The translations under genes were made by a program, and so were the position numbers. Under the pieces are notes generated by a model. The model had not been told where the DNA came from and ran no database searches. It saw only the letters and a list, made by a program, of their open reading frames with translations. From positions 253,056 to 271,907 of the forward strand of contig MU069787.1 of assembly GCA_002284615.2 (NCBI GenBank): DNA of 18,852 nucleotides, written 5' to 3'. This document shows, in pieces, positions 9,014-18,598 of the stretch; the stretch's first letter is position 1; each line of letters starts with the position of its first letter. The stretch is from Dunaliella salina (Eukaryota > Chlorophyta > Chlorophyceae > Chlamydomonadales > Dunaliellaceae).

Positions 9014-9790
9014 TAGGTTTGCCTATCTCCCGGTAGAGTTCACACCTGGCTGCCCAGGCCCTCCCAGCCCACCCCCCGCCCCGAAACCTGGCATGCAAGC
9101 CCAGCAAAATGTCAAGATTTGCACTGCAGTGTCAGTTTAGTGTGAGAGGTCATGGGCAAACAGTCCTGGAACATCCCTGTCTGGTACCTGAGCAGCAGCT
9201 GCCCAGCATGGCCAACCCAGGGCATTCCCCGCCTCCAAATTTGACGTGCAGGCCAACAAAAGAGTTCTTTCAAAACATACGGGGTTGTTCGGCCGAGCAG
9301 TGCAGCGAGCAATACCATCGGAGCTAGGGTCAGCCTCGGAGGAAGCTGAACTCAACGCAAGTGTCTCTCATTGCTCAGTCGCTCACGTTCCGAACGGCAT
9401 TGAGTCAATAATTGTACAAACACGAAGCAAGTGTGTCGCTGGCTTCCTAGCATTTGTTGACCAGTGATGCACTTTGCAACTGGAAAGGTGCTCGCAAAGG
9501 TGTTCGCTCATGTGATGAGCAGGACCAGCAGCCCTGCCCGGGGGTGTGGACGAAAGGACCTCTGGAGCACAGCCTGCTGTTGACTGTTTAAGGGGTGCCG
9601 GTGTGCAAGGCCTTGATTGCCCATGCAAGGACGGCAAGCACACTCAACTGTGCATGCATGCATGAACAAGGCATGCACGACTGCAGGAAGTTATACTGAG
9701 GACTTGTGTCTCTGGTGTGCATGGCCTGCCTGGTCCAGGTCCAGGAATGGTGGGCAAAACAGGGTCACATTGCGTAGCTCACAAGCACAG
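9014..9790. other. No gene recognised
   Basis: Several open frames of 60-90 codons exist on both strands but none shows a family motif or a convincing exon structure. Confidence 0.4.
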
Positions 9791-9794
9791 CATG

Positions 9795-9950
9795 TAGCTA
9801 TGCCCACAGCTATGCTTGCATTAAATCATGCAGCAATGCAAACAGCCATGCACGCGGTGATCCATACAATGATGGGTGCGGTAATGCGCGCAGCAACGTG
9901 CAAAGCCATGCACGCAGGAATGCACGCTGCAATGCTTGTTGTTGGTAAAG
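9795..9950 (+). repeat. Degenerate minisatellite with 12-bp period
   Basis: Variants of a 12-bp unit close to GCCATGCACGCA recur across the tract, so one frame reads as a four-residue repeat of the form A-M-x-A. The units are too diverged and irregular, and too isolated from other coding signals, to be called a protein repeat. Confidence 0.6.
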
Positions 9951-10435
9951 CAGCCACACTTGCGCATGAATCATAGCATGTTCCAGTCCTGTCACAGGTG
10001 TTGTGTCTCTTGCAAATCAAGGGAGTTGTGATTAACGTCATCAGTCAGTGAGAGACTGGCTTCGCCAATTTTTCAGCGTCGCTTGCAACGCTTCCCCTAA
10101 TTGTCTAAGATGTTCCTTCAGAAATAAAAAGATACTGGTGGACTCCAAGCGCTCAAGAACTGTCCAATGGCACCTTTTCTGAGCAAATTGGGTAAAAGGG
10201 GGGGTATCCATGTAGTTCTCCCCATGGCTGGACCCCCCCCTGCCTAGGCAAATGAATATCATAAAGCTTTGCAACAGCATACCTTGCCTGTCTCTCGACT
10301 GTTCCATGACATGAAAAATGTGTTGGATAGCTGATACTTAGCTCAACAAGCAGGTGCTAAGAGGGCGTGGCAGGGTGCAGAGTGTGGCCAACAGGAACGA
10401 AATGAGTAAACCATGGGAAATCAAGGGAGCAGATG
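9951..10435. other. No gene recognised; one minus-strand open frame of unclear status
   Basis: A minus-strand frame (10307-10041) has a plausible helix-like end (LKEHLRQLGEALQATLKNWR) but matches no family I recognise and has no supporting neighbours. Confidence 0.3.
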
Positions 10436-10740
10436 TCCACCTACAAATCAGTGCGCCAATTTCCAACCAGGCCACCGATTTACCCTATTTGAGTTTTGTT
10501 AGAGACATCATTGCTGCCCTCAACCCTGGTGCGAAGCTGGTTGGGATTCAGCCCTGCATGGCTGAGCTGGAGAGCAAAACATGCAAAAACATGGGGAAAA
10601 CGTGCATTTTGGCTCCTTTTTGCACATTTTGCTCTTCGGCTCAGCCACCAGGTTTCAGGGCAACAATGATGCCTTGAACAAAGCTTGAACGAGGTCAATC
10701 GGTGGCCTGGCTGAAAATTGGCGCACGGACTTGCAGTTAA
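10436..10740. repeat. Fold-back element: long imperfect inverted repeat
   Basis: The left arm (about 10436-10589) is the reverse complement of the right arm (about 10617-10740), with mismatches and small gaps, around a loop of about 27 nt (10590-10616). Outer anchor: AGTGCGCCAATTTCCA near 10450 against TGAAAATTGGCGCAC near 10712. Inner anchor: GGCTGAGC at 10560 against GCTCAGCC at 10639. A single transcript would form a long double-stranded hairpin. No protein coding is supported. Confidence 0.85.
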
Positions 10741-10762
10741 AATAGTGCCCTTTTTCCAGGTA

Positions 10763-10900
10763 TCCACCTACAAATCAGTGCGCCAATTTCCAGCCAGGCC
10801 ACCGATTGACCCCATTTAAGTTTTGTTAGAGGCATCATTGTTGCCCTCAACTGTGTGCCAAGTTGAGGGCGCAAACTTGCAGCATGGGCGAGCTGGCGGA
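10763..10900 (+). repeat. Third, direct copy of the fold-back arm
   Basis: This repeats the left arm (from 10436) in the same orientation, 327 bp downstream, sharing for example TCCACCTACAAATCAGTGCG and the following CCAGGCCACCGATT. It carries its own small hairpin, GCCCTCAAC (10843-10851) with GTTGAGGGC (10862-10870). Confidence 0.85.
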
Positions 10901-12169
10901 CGTCTCCCCCCATGCGCCTGCAATCTTCCTGATGAGTGCCCCCCACCATCCCGCTTTTTCAGTGCCCCCCGGCAAAATTTGACTCCGCAGCATGATTAGA
11001 CAACCTGAGGGCAGCTTAAGTCCAGAAGCGCTGCTCATTTGGTGTAAGTTTGAAAATCCACTTTATTCAGCCAAAATAGGTGCAAAGCAGCCTCTGAGCC
11101 ACCCACGGCACCTCCACATCCCATTTTTCAGCCAACCTCAATGCTTGGGACATAAAAATATGTTTGGGTATGTTCGTTATACTTAAGGCACACAGAATCA
11201 CATGCAGAAAGTGCACATGCTACAATGACACTAGAAGGGGGGGGGGGTCCGGCCGCGGGGGTAACCATGTGCGAACCAGAGTCACTGTCACACGTGATGA
11301 TGCACAATGTTTTATCACTTAGTGAAATAAGGATGACAGTTCGAGGACCTGCAAGCCATAAGGCGTCATGGCAGGACAGGCATGCATGGCCGTCCGCAGC
11401 TTTGTCTTTGCCCCATACCTTTGCTGCAACTTACTCTTTCAATGCATTGAGTATGCATATGGATGGGAAGTTCAAGGAGGAGCACAGTGGCAACCTTTCT
11501 GTGTGGATTGGGCTATGGGAAGGGGGGTCTTGGGAATGGTGCGTGGGTCAGGGGAAACCCACCCAAAACATACTTGCGCCTTCCATCAGAGTTTTTTTGA
11601 CGCCTCCTGATAGTGTCCCCTCTTCCCCTCTTTGAGCACCCTTGCCAGTACGCCGAGCTGATTTTCCCACGACCTTTTTTGACAGCATCGTGTCTTATTA
11701 ATCATACGACATAACTGCAAAATAAGTTTTGGAGAGGGTGAGGCCAAGGAGGCTCAGAAAGCTATCCTGCGACAGACCCCCCCAAATTGGCCAAACTAGG
11801 ACCCTCTAGTTGCTGTCCAGCGAGGCCTTACTGCTTCAGGTCCCACAATTTCCTTGCACCACTCCATGTGAGAAGGAGAAGGAAAAGCTACGCATGATGA
11901 TTACCATTTAGTGTTATCAAGGAAAGTGTGAAGCTCCCATTGCAACAAGCACTCAGACACGGGACTCTCAGCTGCCCGGACGAGGATGGGTACTTCGAGT
12001 TTGTACCCACCAAGGGTTCATCCTGTACCACATCCATGTTTTTGATATCATCAGGACGCGCTCATTCTTGACTGAGGGCTTTTCAGCGCAAAAAAAATTT
12101 CCAAGTCGACTGCGGAATCACAGAACCAGGACAGGGAAACACACAAGCTTGTTCCTCTGTATGGCACTC
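10901..12169. other. No gene recognised
   Basis: Intergenic sequence between the fold-back cluster and the 3' end of the lumen-protein gene. Open frames at 11225-11635 (plus) show no domain and include a poly-G start. Nothing else could be supported. Confidence 0.4.
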
Positions 12170-12175
12170 TTTATT
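12170..12175 (-). terminator. Possible polyadenylation signal AATAAA
   Basis: AATAAA on the minus strand lies about 225 nt past the stop codon of the lumen-protein gene. Chlorophycean algae more often use TGTAA, which I did not find in this interval, so this is tentative. Confidence 0.25.
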
Positions 12176-12397
12176 CACCAGCCTGTAGAGCATGGCCTTC
12201 TGTACAGAAAGCCTTCAAAGAATCCCGGCAAGTAGAGCAAGTTCTTCAGGAAACATGCAAAGCATATGCTTTCAATGACAAGCATGCCATTCCGTTCTCA
12301 AGAGAGGTGGAAAGGCAACATTGTAATGGGTCCTCAGTTCTTCATGCAACGTAAAAGTGGCAAGCACAGTCATACTATGTCTTTGGCATGTCCAACC

Positions 12398-14966
12398 TCA
12401 GTTACCGAACAACTTTCCGAGGCGGTCACTGATGGGACCTTTGCTATCCTTCTCTCCGAACTCTCCTTGCACTTGGGAGCACTTGAACCGTCCTTGGGGC
12501 TCTCGAAGGCATGTGTCAATTGCGCTCACCTGCAGGCAACCCAATCGAAACAAGATCATGACGGACAGGGTTTGGAAACTAAATGCGGCCAGGCAAAGTT
12601 AGCGCTCTATCAAAGTTGTGACACTCTACGATGCTAATCATACAAGCATTTTTGCAACAGAGGGTGGTACTTGCAGTCACACAATGCCATGCATAAAAAG
12701 ATAGGAAAAGCAGACAGACATGCAGGTCACATGTGCGGGGGAGGAGGAAAGCCTACACTGGAGGCCAACCGGAATTTGCATGCCAGGAGGACGTTGTTGC
12801 AATGGCTTTTCATTTAGTGTCAGCAAAACAAGCCTCACTGTGAGCAGCAACAACCTCTAGGGTGCGAGGTCAGTATGCACTACATGGTATGTATACTAGT
12901 ATACCTCATACCCTAACAATGACCTACCAGCTTCTGCATGCTAGCGTGCCTAGTCCTTGTTGAGCCATCAATCATGCCATCATTCCTTTCACTCATGGTC
13001 TTTGTTTGTTGACACTGTGCCTGCCAGAGCCTGCAACCCAAGCTCGTCAACTGAGGGCAAGCAGCTGCTCCGACTTACAGCGTTGAGGATGCTTTCGCTC
13101 TCCCCTTTCTCTTGCCAATAAAACTTGTTGCCATACTTCCCTGCCAAGGAGCTCCTGTGGAAAAAAGGATGACATGTGGTTGAGAACGTGAGCTGCATCA
13201 GGGTGACCGCCTTTTTTGGACTGCCTCACAGCCTGCCTTACTGATATCTCGGGAGGGGAGGGATAATAATTGACAACATAATTGACAAAAGCTGAAAACA
13301 ACAACTGAAAGTTGACAACATTAACGTAACATTTTTACTGACAACAACCAAAGTTAGGTCAGACCTAGATCATTCAGTTAAAAAAAAAAAAACAGCCAAC
13401 GAAGGAGGCAATGTTCTGAGATGCCTGCATCCCTGGCTATCCTGAGCGATTTCTTTGCTGGACTTCATTCAACTGGCGCAGTCTGAACGTCATGATTCGT
13501 GCTTTAGAATCATTTTCCTCATTCTCTCAGCAAAATCTCCGATGCACCTCCAAGTCCCCCCGCCCTCCCACATTGGAGTTCCAAAATTTTCTCAAGAAAA
13601 CCTCTCCTCACCAAAATCTGCTCACCAAAATCTTCGAGGCACCTCCAAGTCCACCAGCCCTCCCACATTGAAGTTTAGGATGTCCCCAAAAGATGGATCA
13701 GCCACAAAGACAATGGTGTCGTCCCCCACACCCCAATAGTCGGCAATAGCCTTGCCTGTTCATGGAGAGAAGGTTTGCGAATAAATCAAATGGTGGACAT
13801 GACATCAGGATGGATGTTCATCTTTTGAAATTAAAAAACACGGTGCGCTTTTTTTTGCGCTTCACACAGGGCAGATATTTGCTGTGGTTGACAGATTTAA
13901 GAGAGCAAGGAAAAAGAGAAGCTTTCTCTGGATCCGTTGTGAACGTGTCCAGGATGGCTGCATCTGGACGTGCCTGGTGTCTCTGGGTAGTTCTGTGCCA
14001 GGACTCGCAATTTGTAGCCTGTGTCAAGCTCCAGGTTTTCTATTTCTGCTCGGATGCGAGCCTCCTGCATGAAAAAGTAGAAGCAAAAGTCCACGCTGGA
14101 CACAGCCAGCATGCGTTAAGGAAAGACCCAACAGTCAGCGCTGACTCTAACAGTGTCCCACCAACATAATCAAGCTGTGAGAGCCTTCTGCAGAACTTTG
14201 TCCGGTGGCAATTGCGCAGTTCTTAGCACGAAGCAAGGCTGATGCGATGCTAAGGATTAAAAATGCGTAAAATCGTGAAAAAGGGGCCGCAGCTTGCCTT
14301 ACCTCCGAAGGTGTTAGAAACCCTGCTACATCAATCACTGGAGTTTGCTCCTTGGGCAGCAAATCTGGGCGATTTACCCCCTCAGGACGAGCCATTGATA
14401 CACCTGCAACAAGATTTATTGCCTACTCAGGTGTATTTAGGGGCTGAAGCAAGGGGCATGAGAGCTCCCATGACTGAATCAGAAGCCGAGGCCACCCACT
14501 AAATCCTCTGGCAATCCAAAGCACAGCAGGACAGTGCATTGATGATGCAGCATTACTTTTGCAACGTGGACACCACTGCAGAGCTGTGTGCTTTTTCGCA
14601 CTCCTGAGCTTTTCATGTAACTGCAAACCATCAACAACCTATCCATTTGCCCTGTGCTCATCATCAAGCTGGACAGGGTTTACATGACCCCCATTACAAA
14701 TACTTGCTCATTCCTTGAGACACGGTTTGACCTTACTTGCCTGGCAAGCAGAGAGAAGCCGCCAATGCAAGGCCACAAGCCGCTGATGCCAGCTTTGCTG
14801 ATGTGGACGGGACATGGTGCTGTTGTGCGCCAGCAGGCTGCTTAGCACCAGAAACATGAACATCCTGACTTGCTCTGCATCTGACCATAGACTGCTTGAC
14901 TGCTGGCCTGCTGGTCCTTGAGGACAACTGCAACCCTGAACATTTAGGCAGGTTGGAGCTTAGCAT
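12398..14966 (-). CDS. Thylakoid lumen 15-kDa-type protein (TPM-like domain), complete, six exons
   Basis: Exons on the minus strand: 14966-14741, 14403-14303, 14064-13974, 13755-13626, 13154-13079 and 12529-12398. They total 756 nt, or 251 residues plus TGA, and all phases match. Residues 1-80 form a bipartite signal: a Ser/Lys-rich plastid transit part (MLSSNLPKCSGLQL), then a hydrophobic stretch (SAACGLALAASLCLPG) with probable lumenal cleavage after VSMA. The mature part carries VNRPDLLPKEQTPVIDVAGF, TGYKLRVLAQNYPETPG, DDTIVFVADPSFGDILNFNV, LAGKYGNKFYWQEKGE and AIDTCLREP. These blocks match, in order and spacing, the plant thylakoid lumenal 15.0 kDa protein (Arabidopsis At5g52970 from memory), a TPM-related lumen protein of uncertain biochemical role. 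The C-terminal tail after CLREP (to GKLFGN) is Lys/Gly-rich. Introns 1 and 3 appear to start with GC. The gene is divergent from the RMD1-like gene. Confidence 0.93.
13526..13585 (-). repeat. Degenerate copy of exon 4 end inside intron 4 of the lumen-protein gene
   Basis: This 60-bp block matches 13621-13680 (the end of exon 4 plus its donor) at about 50 of 60 positions by hand count, 95 bp further into the intron. The donor dinucleotide GT has become CT in the copy. A further 14-bp duplicate of the exon-donor junction (AGATTTTGGTGAG-like) sits directly after the real donor. Confidence 0.85.
13756..13973 (-). other. Likely GC-AG intron 3 of the lumen-protein gene
   Basis: The donor is CCAG/GCACGT and the acceptor CCATGAACAG. 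This joins YPETPG directly to KAIADYWG, the spacing seen in homologues. Nearby GT dinucleotides are in the wrong phase or would insert extra residues. Confidence 0.7.
14404..14740 (-). other. Likely GC-AG intron 1 of the lumen-protein gene
   Basis: The donor reads CCAG/GCAAGTAAG, a near-perfect match to the GC-donor consensus; the acceptor is TTGTTGCAG. Using GC leaves exon 1 in phase 1, which fits exon 2 (GT before GTA TCA ATG). The GT located two bases further on would give the wrong phase. Confidence 0.8.
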
Positions 14967-15284
14967 CACGACACCTTGAGGTTTTATAAATGATTTCGAT
15001 CTACAAGGATAATTGTGATGACATTTGCCTCCCGATTGGTATCAAGATTATGCATCTACCCGATGATCATCAACATTCCCATTTTTCAATTAGTGTCCTC
15101 TATGGAAGTGTTAGCTTCAAATTCACAACTCAAACCTGTGTTTCTCAAGAGCTGCAAGGGATTAGGCATGTGTAGCATCACCTTGGTGATAAATATGGAA
15201 AAGAGTCAATAAGGACGCAGCAAGCCCTCAACACTCCCCAGCGTGTGAGGAGCCTCCCATTCCCTTCACCACCTCCAACCCATC
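14967..15284. promoter_or_regulatory. Divergent intergenic region, presumed bidirectional promoter
   Basis: 318 bp separate the start codon of the minus-strand lumen-protein gene (14966) from the proposed start of the plus-strand RMD1-like gene (15285). No protein block lies between. Specific promoter elements were not identified, and the RMD1-like start could lie in a further upstream exon. Confidence 0.5.
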
Positions 15285-18200
15285 ATGAAAAAAGGTGGGG
15301 ACCTTCAGGTTCCGCTCCTGCCAACCAGTCAACCTCGCTCAAGGTCCAGCCCAGCCCCAAGTCATGGCCGCACCCAAGCAACTCGGAGACAGCAAGCCAC
15401 GATTGCTCCTGGGTGAGCGTGCTGTACTGTGCTCCATGATGATCAGTTTCATCATGAATCCATCCCTCGCTTTTCCTAATGTGTACCAATTGTCTGGCCC
15501 CGTTCAATGCAAGGCTGTACTTGAAGATGCACTAACATCATTCCAATCTAAAGTTGTACTTGTGTGCACTAACAGTTTATTCTCTGTCGCTGCATTTGTT
15601 TGCCACAGGCAACCCCTCCCCACTGGTAGACAGGTGTGTACAGCGCGGAGAGAATCTGAACTGAGTCTTTGGCTTAAGAATTTCTCAAGGATAGGGACTG
15701 CGAACATGCTTGGAGAATGCTGAGCACAGCATCAAGCTGTGCTTGTCTGACAAGACTGTACGTTGACGCTGTTCCCATATCATGGCAGCCCACATCGCAC
15801 TTCAATCAAACCCCTAAACCTGCAGAAAGACAAGTTTGTGCCCCTGCCAGAGGAGGCAGATGCGGAGGAGCATGCTGCCCAGGAGCATGCTGCCCAGGCA
15901 GCTGCAGCAGATGTCCTGGCCCCCTCACCCCCTCAATTGCCCTCCCTCGAGTGGAACGAGCGCCCCGCCATTTTCGAGGACCTGCCGCAGATGGGCGTCC
16001 TGCCACCTCCTCCACCGGATAGTAGCAAGCGCGGAAGGGCCACGCTGTACTGCATCGCGGAGTCTTTTGACAGGAAAAAGCTAGAGGAGCTACTGAAACT
16101 GACTTACCCAGCTGAGCAAGTGATGTCCTACCCAGATGTTTTCTATGTGGGTGAAGAGGTTTATGGAAGTTTTCCTGGGGCAGAGTGGGGTTACAAAGAG
16201 TGATCAGTGAGGAGGAATCAGAAAGTGCAATGTTGTCAGACCAAGGCCATGGCCCAGTTTTCCATGCACATCACCAACCAAAACACACCATGAAGTTAGC
16301 TGCATGGAGTTACCAAATTACAACGTGTTCTTTTGGGCAAGTAGTGAGTGTGGTGCCTGAAAACATTTGCACAGAGCGCTCAAACACCCGGGTCGGATTC
16401 TGCATGAAGTGTGCGTTGCAATGCCACTGCGATTGCTGAGGCGCTCCATCCATGAGACCTGTTTTCAATCTTTCTCATGCAGGTGGAGTACATCAAGGGC
16501 TCGGGTGACCAGCCAGGCGGAGATGTTTTCTTCTTTGACTACGGAGTGGTAAGTGAGCGCGAACTTCATTAAAAGTGGCGCGTGCGTGCTCATGTGTGTG
16601 TGGGCGTGGGTGTGGGTGTGGGTGCGTTCAACAGATATGCACCCCTGCTTGCATGTGAAGTTCTTCAGCTTCCACATTCCCTTCCTGGGGGCGCATCTGG
16701 TGCGCTTGCTCCAGGAATAACAGGCACAGATGCCATGCCCTCTTTTCCAGATACCTCTGGGAGCAAGCAGGACACAGGGGATAAGAGCGTGACCTTGCGC
16801 TGCTCATGTGTAACATGGGGCTTACTGCAAGCATGTTGTCATCTCTGTTAAACATCTCTGCATCGACCAGATTAGCTGAAAAAGGGCATACACAGCTTCA
16901 GTGTATTTGCCCACTCCTGGGCAACGCTTGCAGGTGGCATGCTGGGGGCTGACAAAGTCGCAAGAGATGACCATCGTGCGAGGCATGGCGAGGCAATGTA
17001 ATGTACAAGGCCTGTCAGATTCAGAGGTAATGTCCATGGCCTGGAAGACTCAGCGGTGTTGTGCAAGGCCTGTCAGGCTCAAAAGGTGATTTACCAGACT
17101 TTGAGGTTCTGTGCAAAACCTGTCAAACTTAAAAGCAATGTGATGTGCAAGGCCTGTCATACTTAGGCAGTGTAAATAAAAAAAAATACAAAGCGTGCCG
17201 GACTCAGAGGCAATGTACTATGCAAGGCCTGTCAGACCCTGAGGTGCACGGAGGTGACTCTGAGGGCATAGTGCACCTCAGCAGGGGACCCAAAATGAAG
17301 TGATGCGGCAGTGTTGTGCTGTTGAGCAGAGGGGGGGGGAAGTCCCAGCAGATGACCCTTGTGCATGGCATGGTGAGGCAACACAAACGTACATGGCCTG
17401 CCAGACTCAGTGTGATGTGGTGCACAAGGATCGTCAGACTTTGAGGTGTGCAGTGGGGACTTCACGGGACTATTGTGCACCTGGCAGGGAGCTTACATAT
17501 AAGTGATGCAGCAATGATATGCTCAAGTGCACAACACTGCAGCATCACTCTGTCAAGCGGAGGGGGTGGAGCAAAACAAGGTGTGTGCTGCAAAGGCTTG
17601 TCTGCCCTACAAGTAGGGCATGGGGTTCGTGGTCAGGTGAGTGTGCTTGCTCATTGTTGCTGCTTTGCTTTCTGGCGTGGCTGGACACGTATGACGAGGA
17701 CGCGCCCTTTTTCTATGCAAGTTCATGGTGTTGGAAAAAAAATCCGCTTTGCTGGGGCGCCCAAAGTCTTTTCGCGCTCTTGCGCTCTCTCAGTGTGTTC
17801 GTGCACACCCCTGTGTGGGTCGGGCTCGTGCAGGCTGGGTAGACAGACATCAGACAGGCACCTGATTTGCTCCAGACACGCATCCGATGGTGTTGATGCC
17901 AGCCTGCCTGGCGATGCCTCTGTCTGATATCAGTCAGTCTGTGCCAGTTTTCCATGTCAGTTGGGGGCCTGTCTGGTGCCAATCCGATGCTTGCCCCCAC
18001 AAATGCCTGCACATTCGAGGGGTGTAAGGACAGAAGCAAACCATGGGCTTGGCAGAAGTGTCGTGGCAATTGCAGGGGCCATACAATACGTTACAACAGG
18101 GCAAATGACCTTAGGCCAATATGTTACATCAAGGGCAACACGACACAACAGGGCAAAGGACCTGAGGCCAGACAGTAAGGCTGCTCGGTATGTTGAAAAA

Positions 18201-18598
18201 GTTCATGAGTTCTGAAGTGAAACAAGCTCAGTTGCCATGCAAAGAAAGAGAGCGTTGCAGGAGGAGCTGCTGGGTGTGCCAGCTGCTAGGGGCCTGTGAC
18301 GCGTCAAAATGAGCATGCGCTCACCACCGTGGCAGGTGCTCTCAGCGGTGTGTCACCCTAACCAGGCTGTTCGTAGTCCTACGAAGGAAAGGAAAGGATT
18401 ACATGAGGGTTACAGCCTGTCCAAGAGGCGTGCCACGATGCTCATGAAGTGTTGACTTTCAGGTGTGCAATGATGTGCGAACCCTGCCTTGACGTTTGCC
18501 TGCAGATCGAGACTGATGAATACGAGTTCAATTTCACGACCACCGAGAAGCCACACGTGCAGAACGACACAGTCACGCTGCATAAACGATTCGCACAG
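15285..18598 (+). CDS. RMD1: RMD1/RMND1 family (DUF155) protein, five exons, 3' end beyond window
   Basis: Proposed exons: 15285-15412, 15789-16146, 16483-16548, 16934-17026 and 18506-18598 (phases 2, 0, 0, 0, 0), 246 codons before the window ends. Exon 2 has RTSIKPLNLQKDKFVPLPEE, an Ala/Glu-rich linker, a proline run and RATLYCIAESFDRKKLEELL. Exon 3 has GGDVFFFDYGV, the hallmark of the family. Exon 4 has CWGLTKSQEMTIVRGMARQC, where most relatives have FWG. Exon 5 has TDEYEFNFTTTEKPHVQNDT. These blocks occur in the family's usual order; the C-terminal half, normally including a helix-rich part and a membrane segment, is missing here. Yeast Rmd1 is linked to meiotic nuclear division, human RMND1 to mitochondrial translation, and plant relatives to root growth; the algal role is unknown. 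Exons 2-5 are secure. Exon 1 rests on an ATG, a GG/GTGAGC donor and phase fit. Confidence 0.88.
16992..17245 (+). repeat. Minisatellite growing from the end of RMD1-like exon 4 into intron 4
   Basis: The last 35 bases of exon 4 (16992-17026) are the first unit of a degenerate tandem series. The unit is about 30-40 bp and contains GTGCAAGGCCTGTCAGACTC or close variants. Later units are near 17056, 17106, 17136, 17168 and 17211, and the series reappears at 17367-17445. Many units end in CAGAG or TTGAG followed by GT or GC, so the exon-donor junction was copied with them. Confidence 0.85.
17240..17640 (+). repeat. Higher-order duplication, about 200 bp, in RMD1-like intron 4
   Basis: Bases around 17265-17330 (GTGCACCTCAGCAGGG, then AAGTGATGCGGCAGTG) recur diverged at about 17470-17530 (GTGCACCTGGCAGGGA, then AAGTGATGCAGCAATG), offset about 204 bp. 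This suggests that the exon-copy block was itself duplicated and has decayed further. Confidence 0.55.
17331..17410 (+). repeat. Degenerate duplicate of RMD1-like exon 4 inside intron 4
   Basis: Bases 17340-17410 match exon 4 from 16955 on. Read in the matching frame it gives KSQQMTLVHGMVRQ against KSQEMTIVRGMARQ in the exon. The upstream part (the CWGLT codons) is replaced by a G-run, and the GTAATG donor of the real exon is not preserved. An AG that could serve as acceptor is present at 17325-17329. Confidence 0.85.
17641..18505. other. Remainder of RMD1-like intron 4, nothing recognised
   Basis: No additional exon is needed here, since exons 4 and 5 join in phase with homologue-like spacing. 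Open frames in this stretch show no family motif. Confidence 0.6.

Noticed and set aside
11225..11635. Plus-strand 136-codon open frame
   Set aside because: Begins in a G-run, shows no recognisable domain and no exon-like borders.
12266..12637. Plus-strand 123-codon open frame
   Set aside because: It is antisense to the last exon of the lumen-protein gene, whose reading is supported by conserved peptides.
15295..15723. Plus-strand 142-codon open frame
   Set aside because: It overlaps the proposed exon 1 in another frame and then intron 1 of the RMD1-like gene; no conserved block.
16593..16625. GTGTGG-rich stretch downstream of RMD1-like exon 3
   Set aside because: Simple-sequence tract in an intron without further structure.
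17640..17720. FAFWRGW-like string first taken for the family's FWG motif in the RMD1-like gene
   Set aside because: The exon at 16934-17026 supplies this part of the domain with proper splice sites and phase.
18261..18297. Possible small exon after a TTGCAG (EELLGVPAARG)
   Set aside because: Exons 4 and 5 already join in phase with homologue-like spacing; nothing is missing between them.
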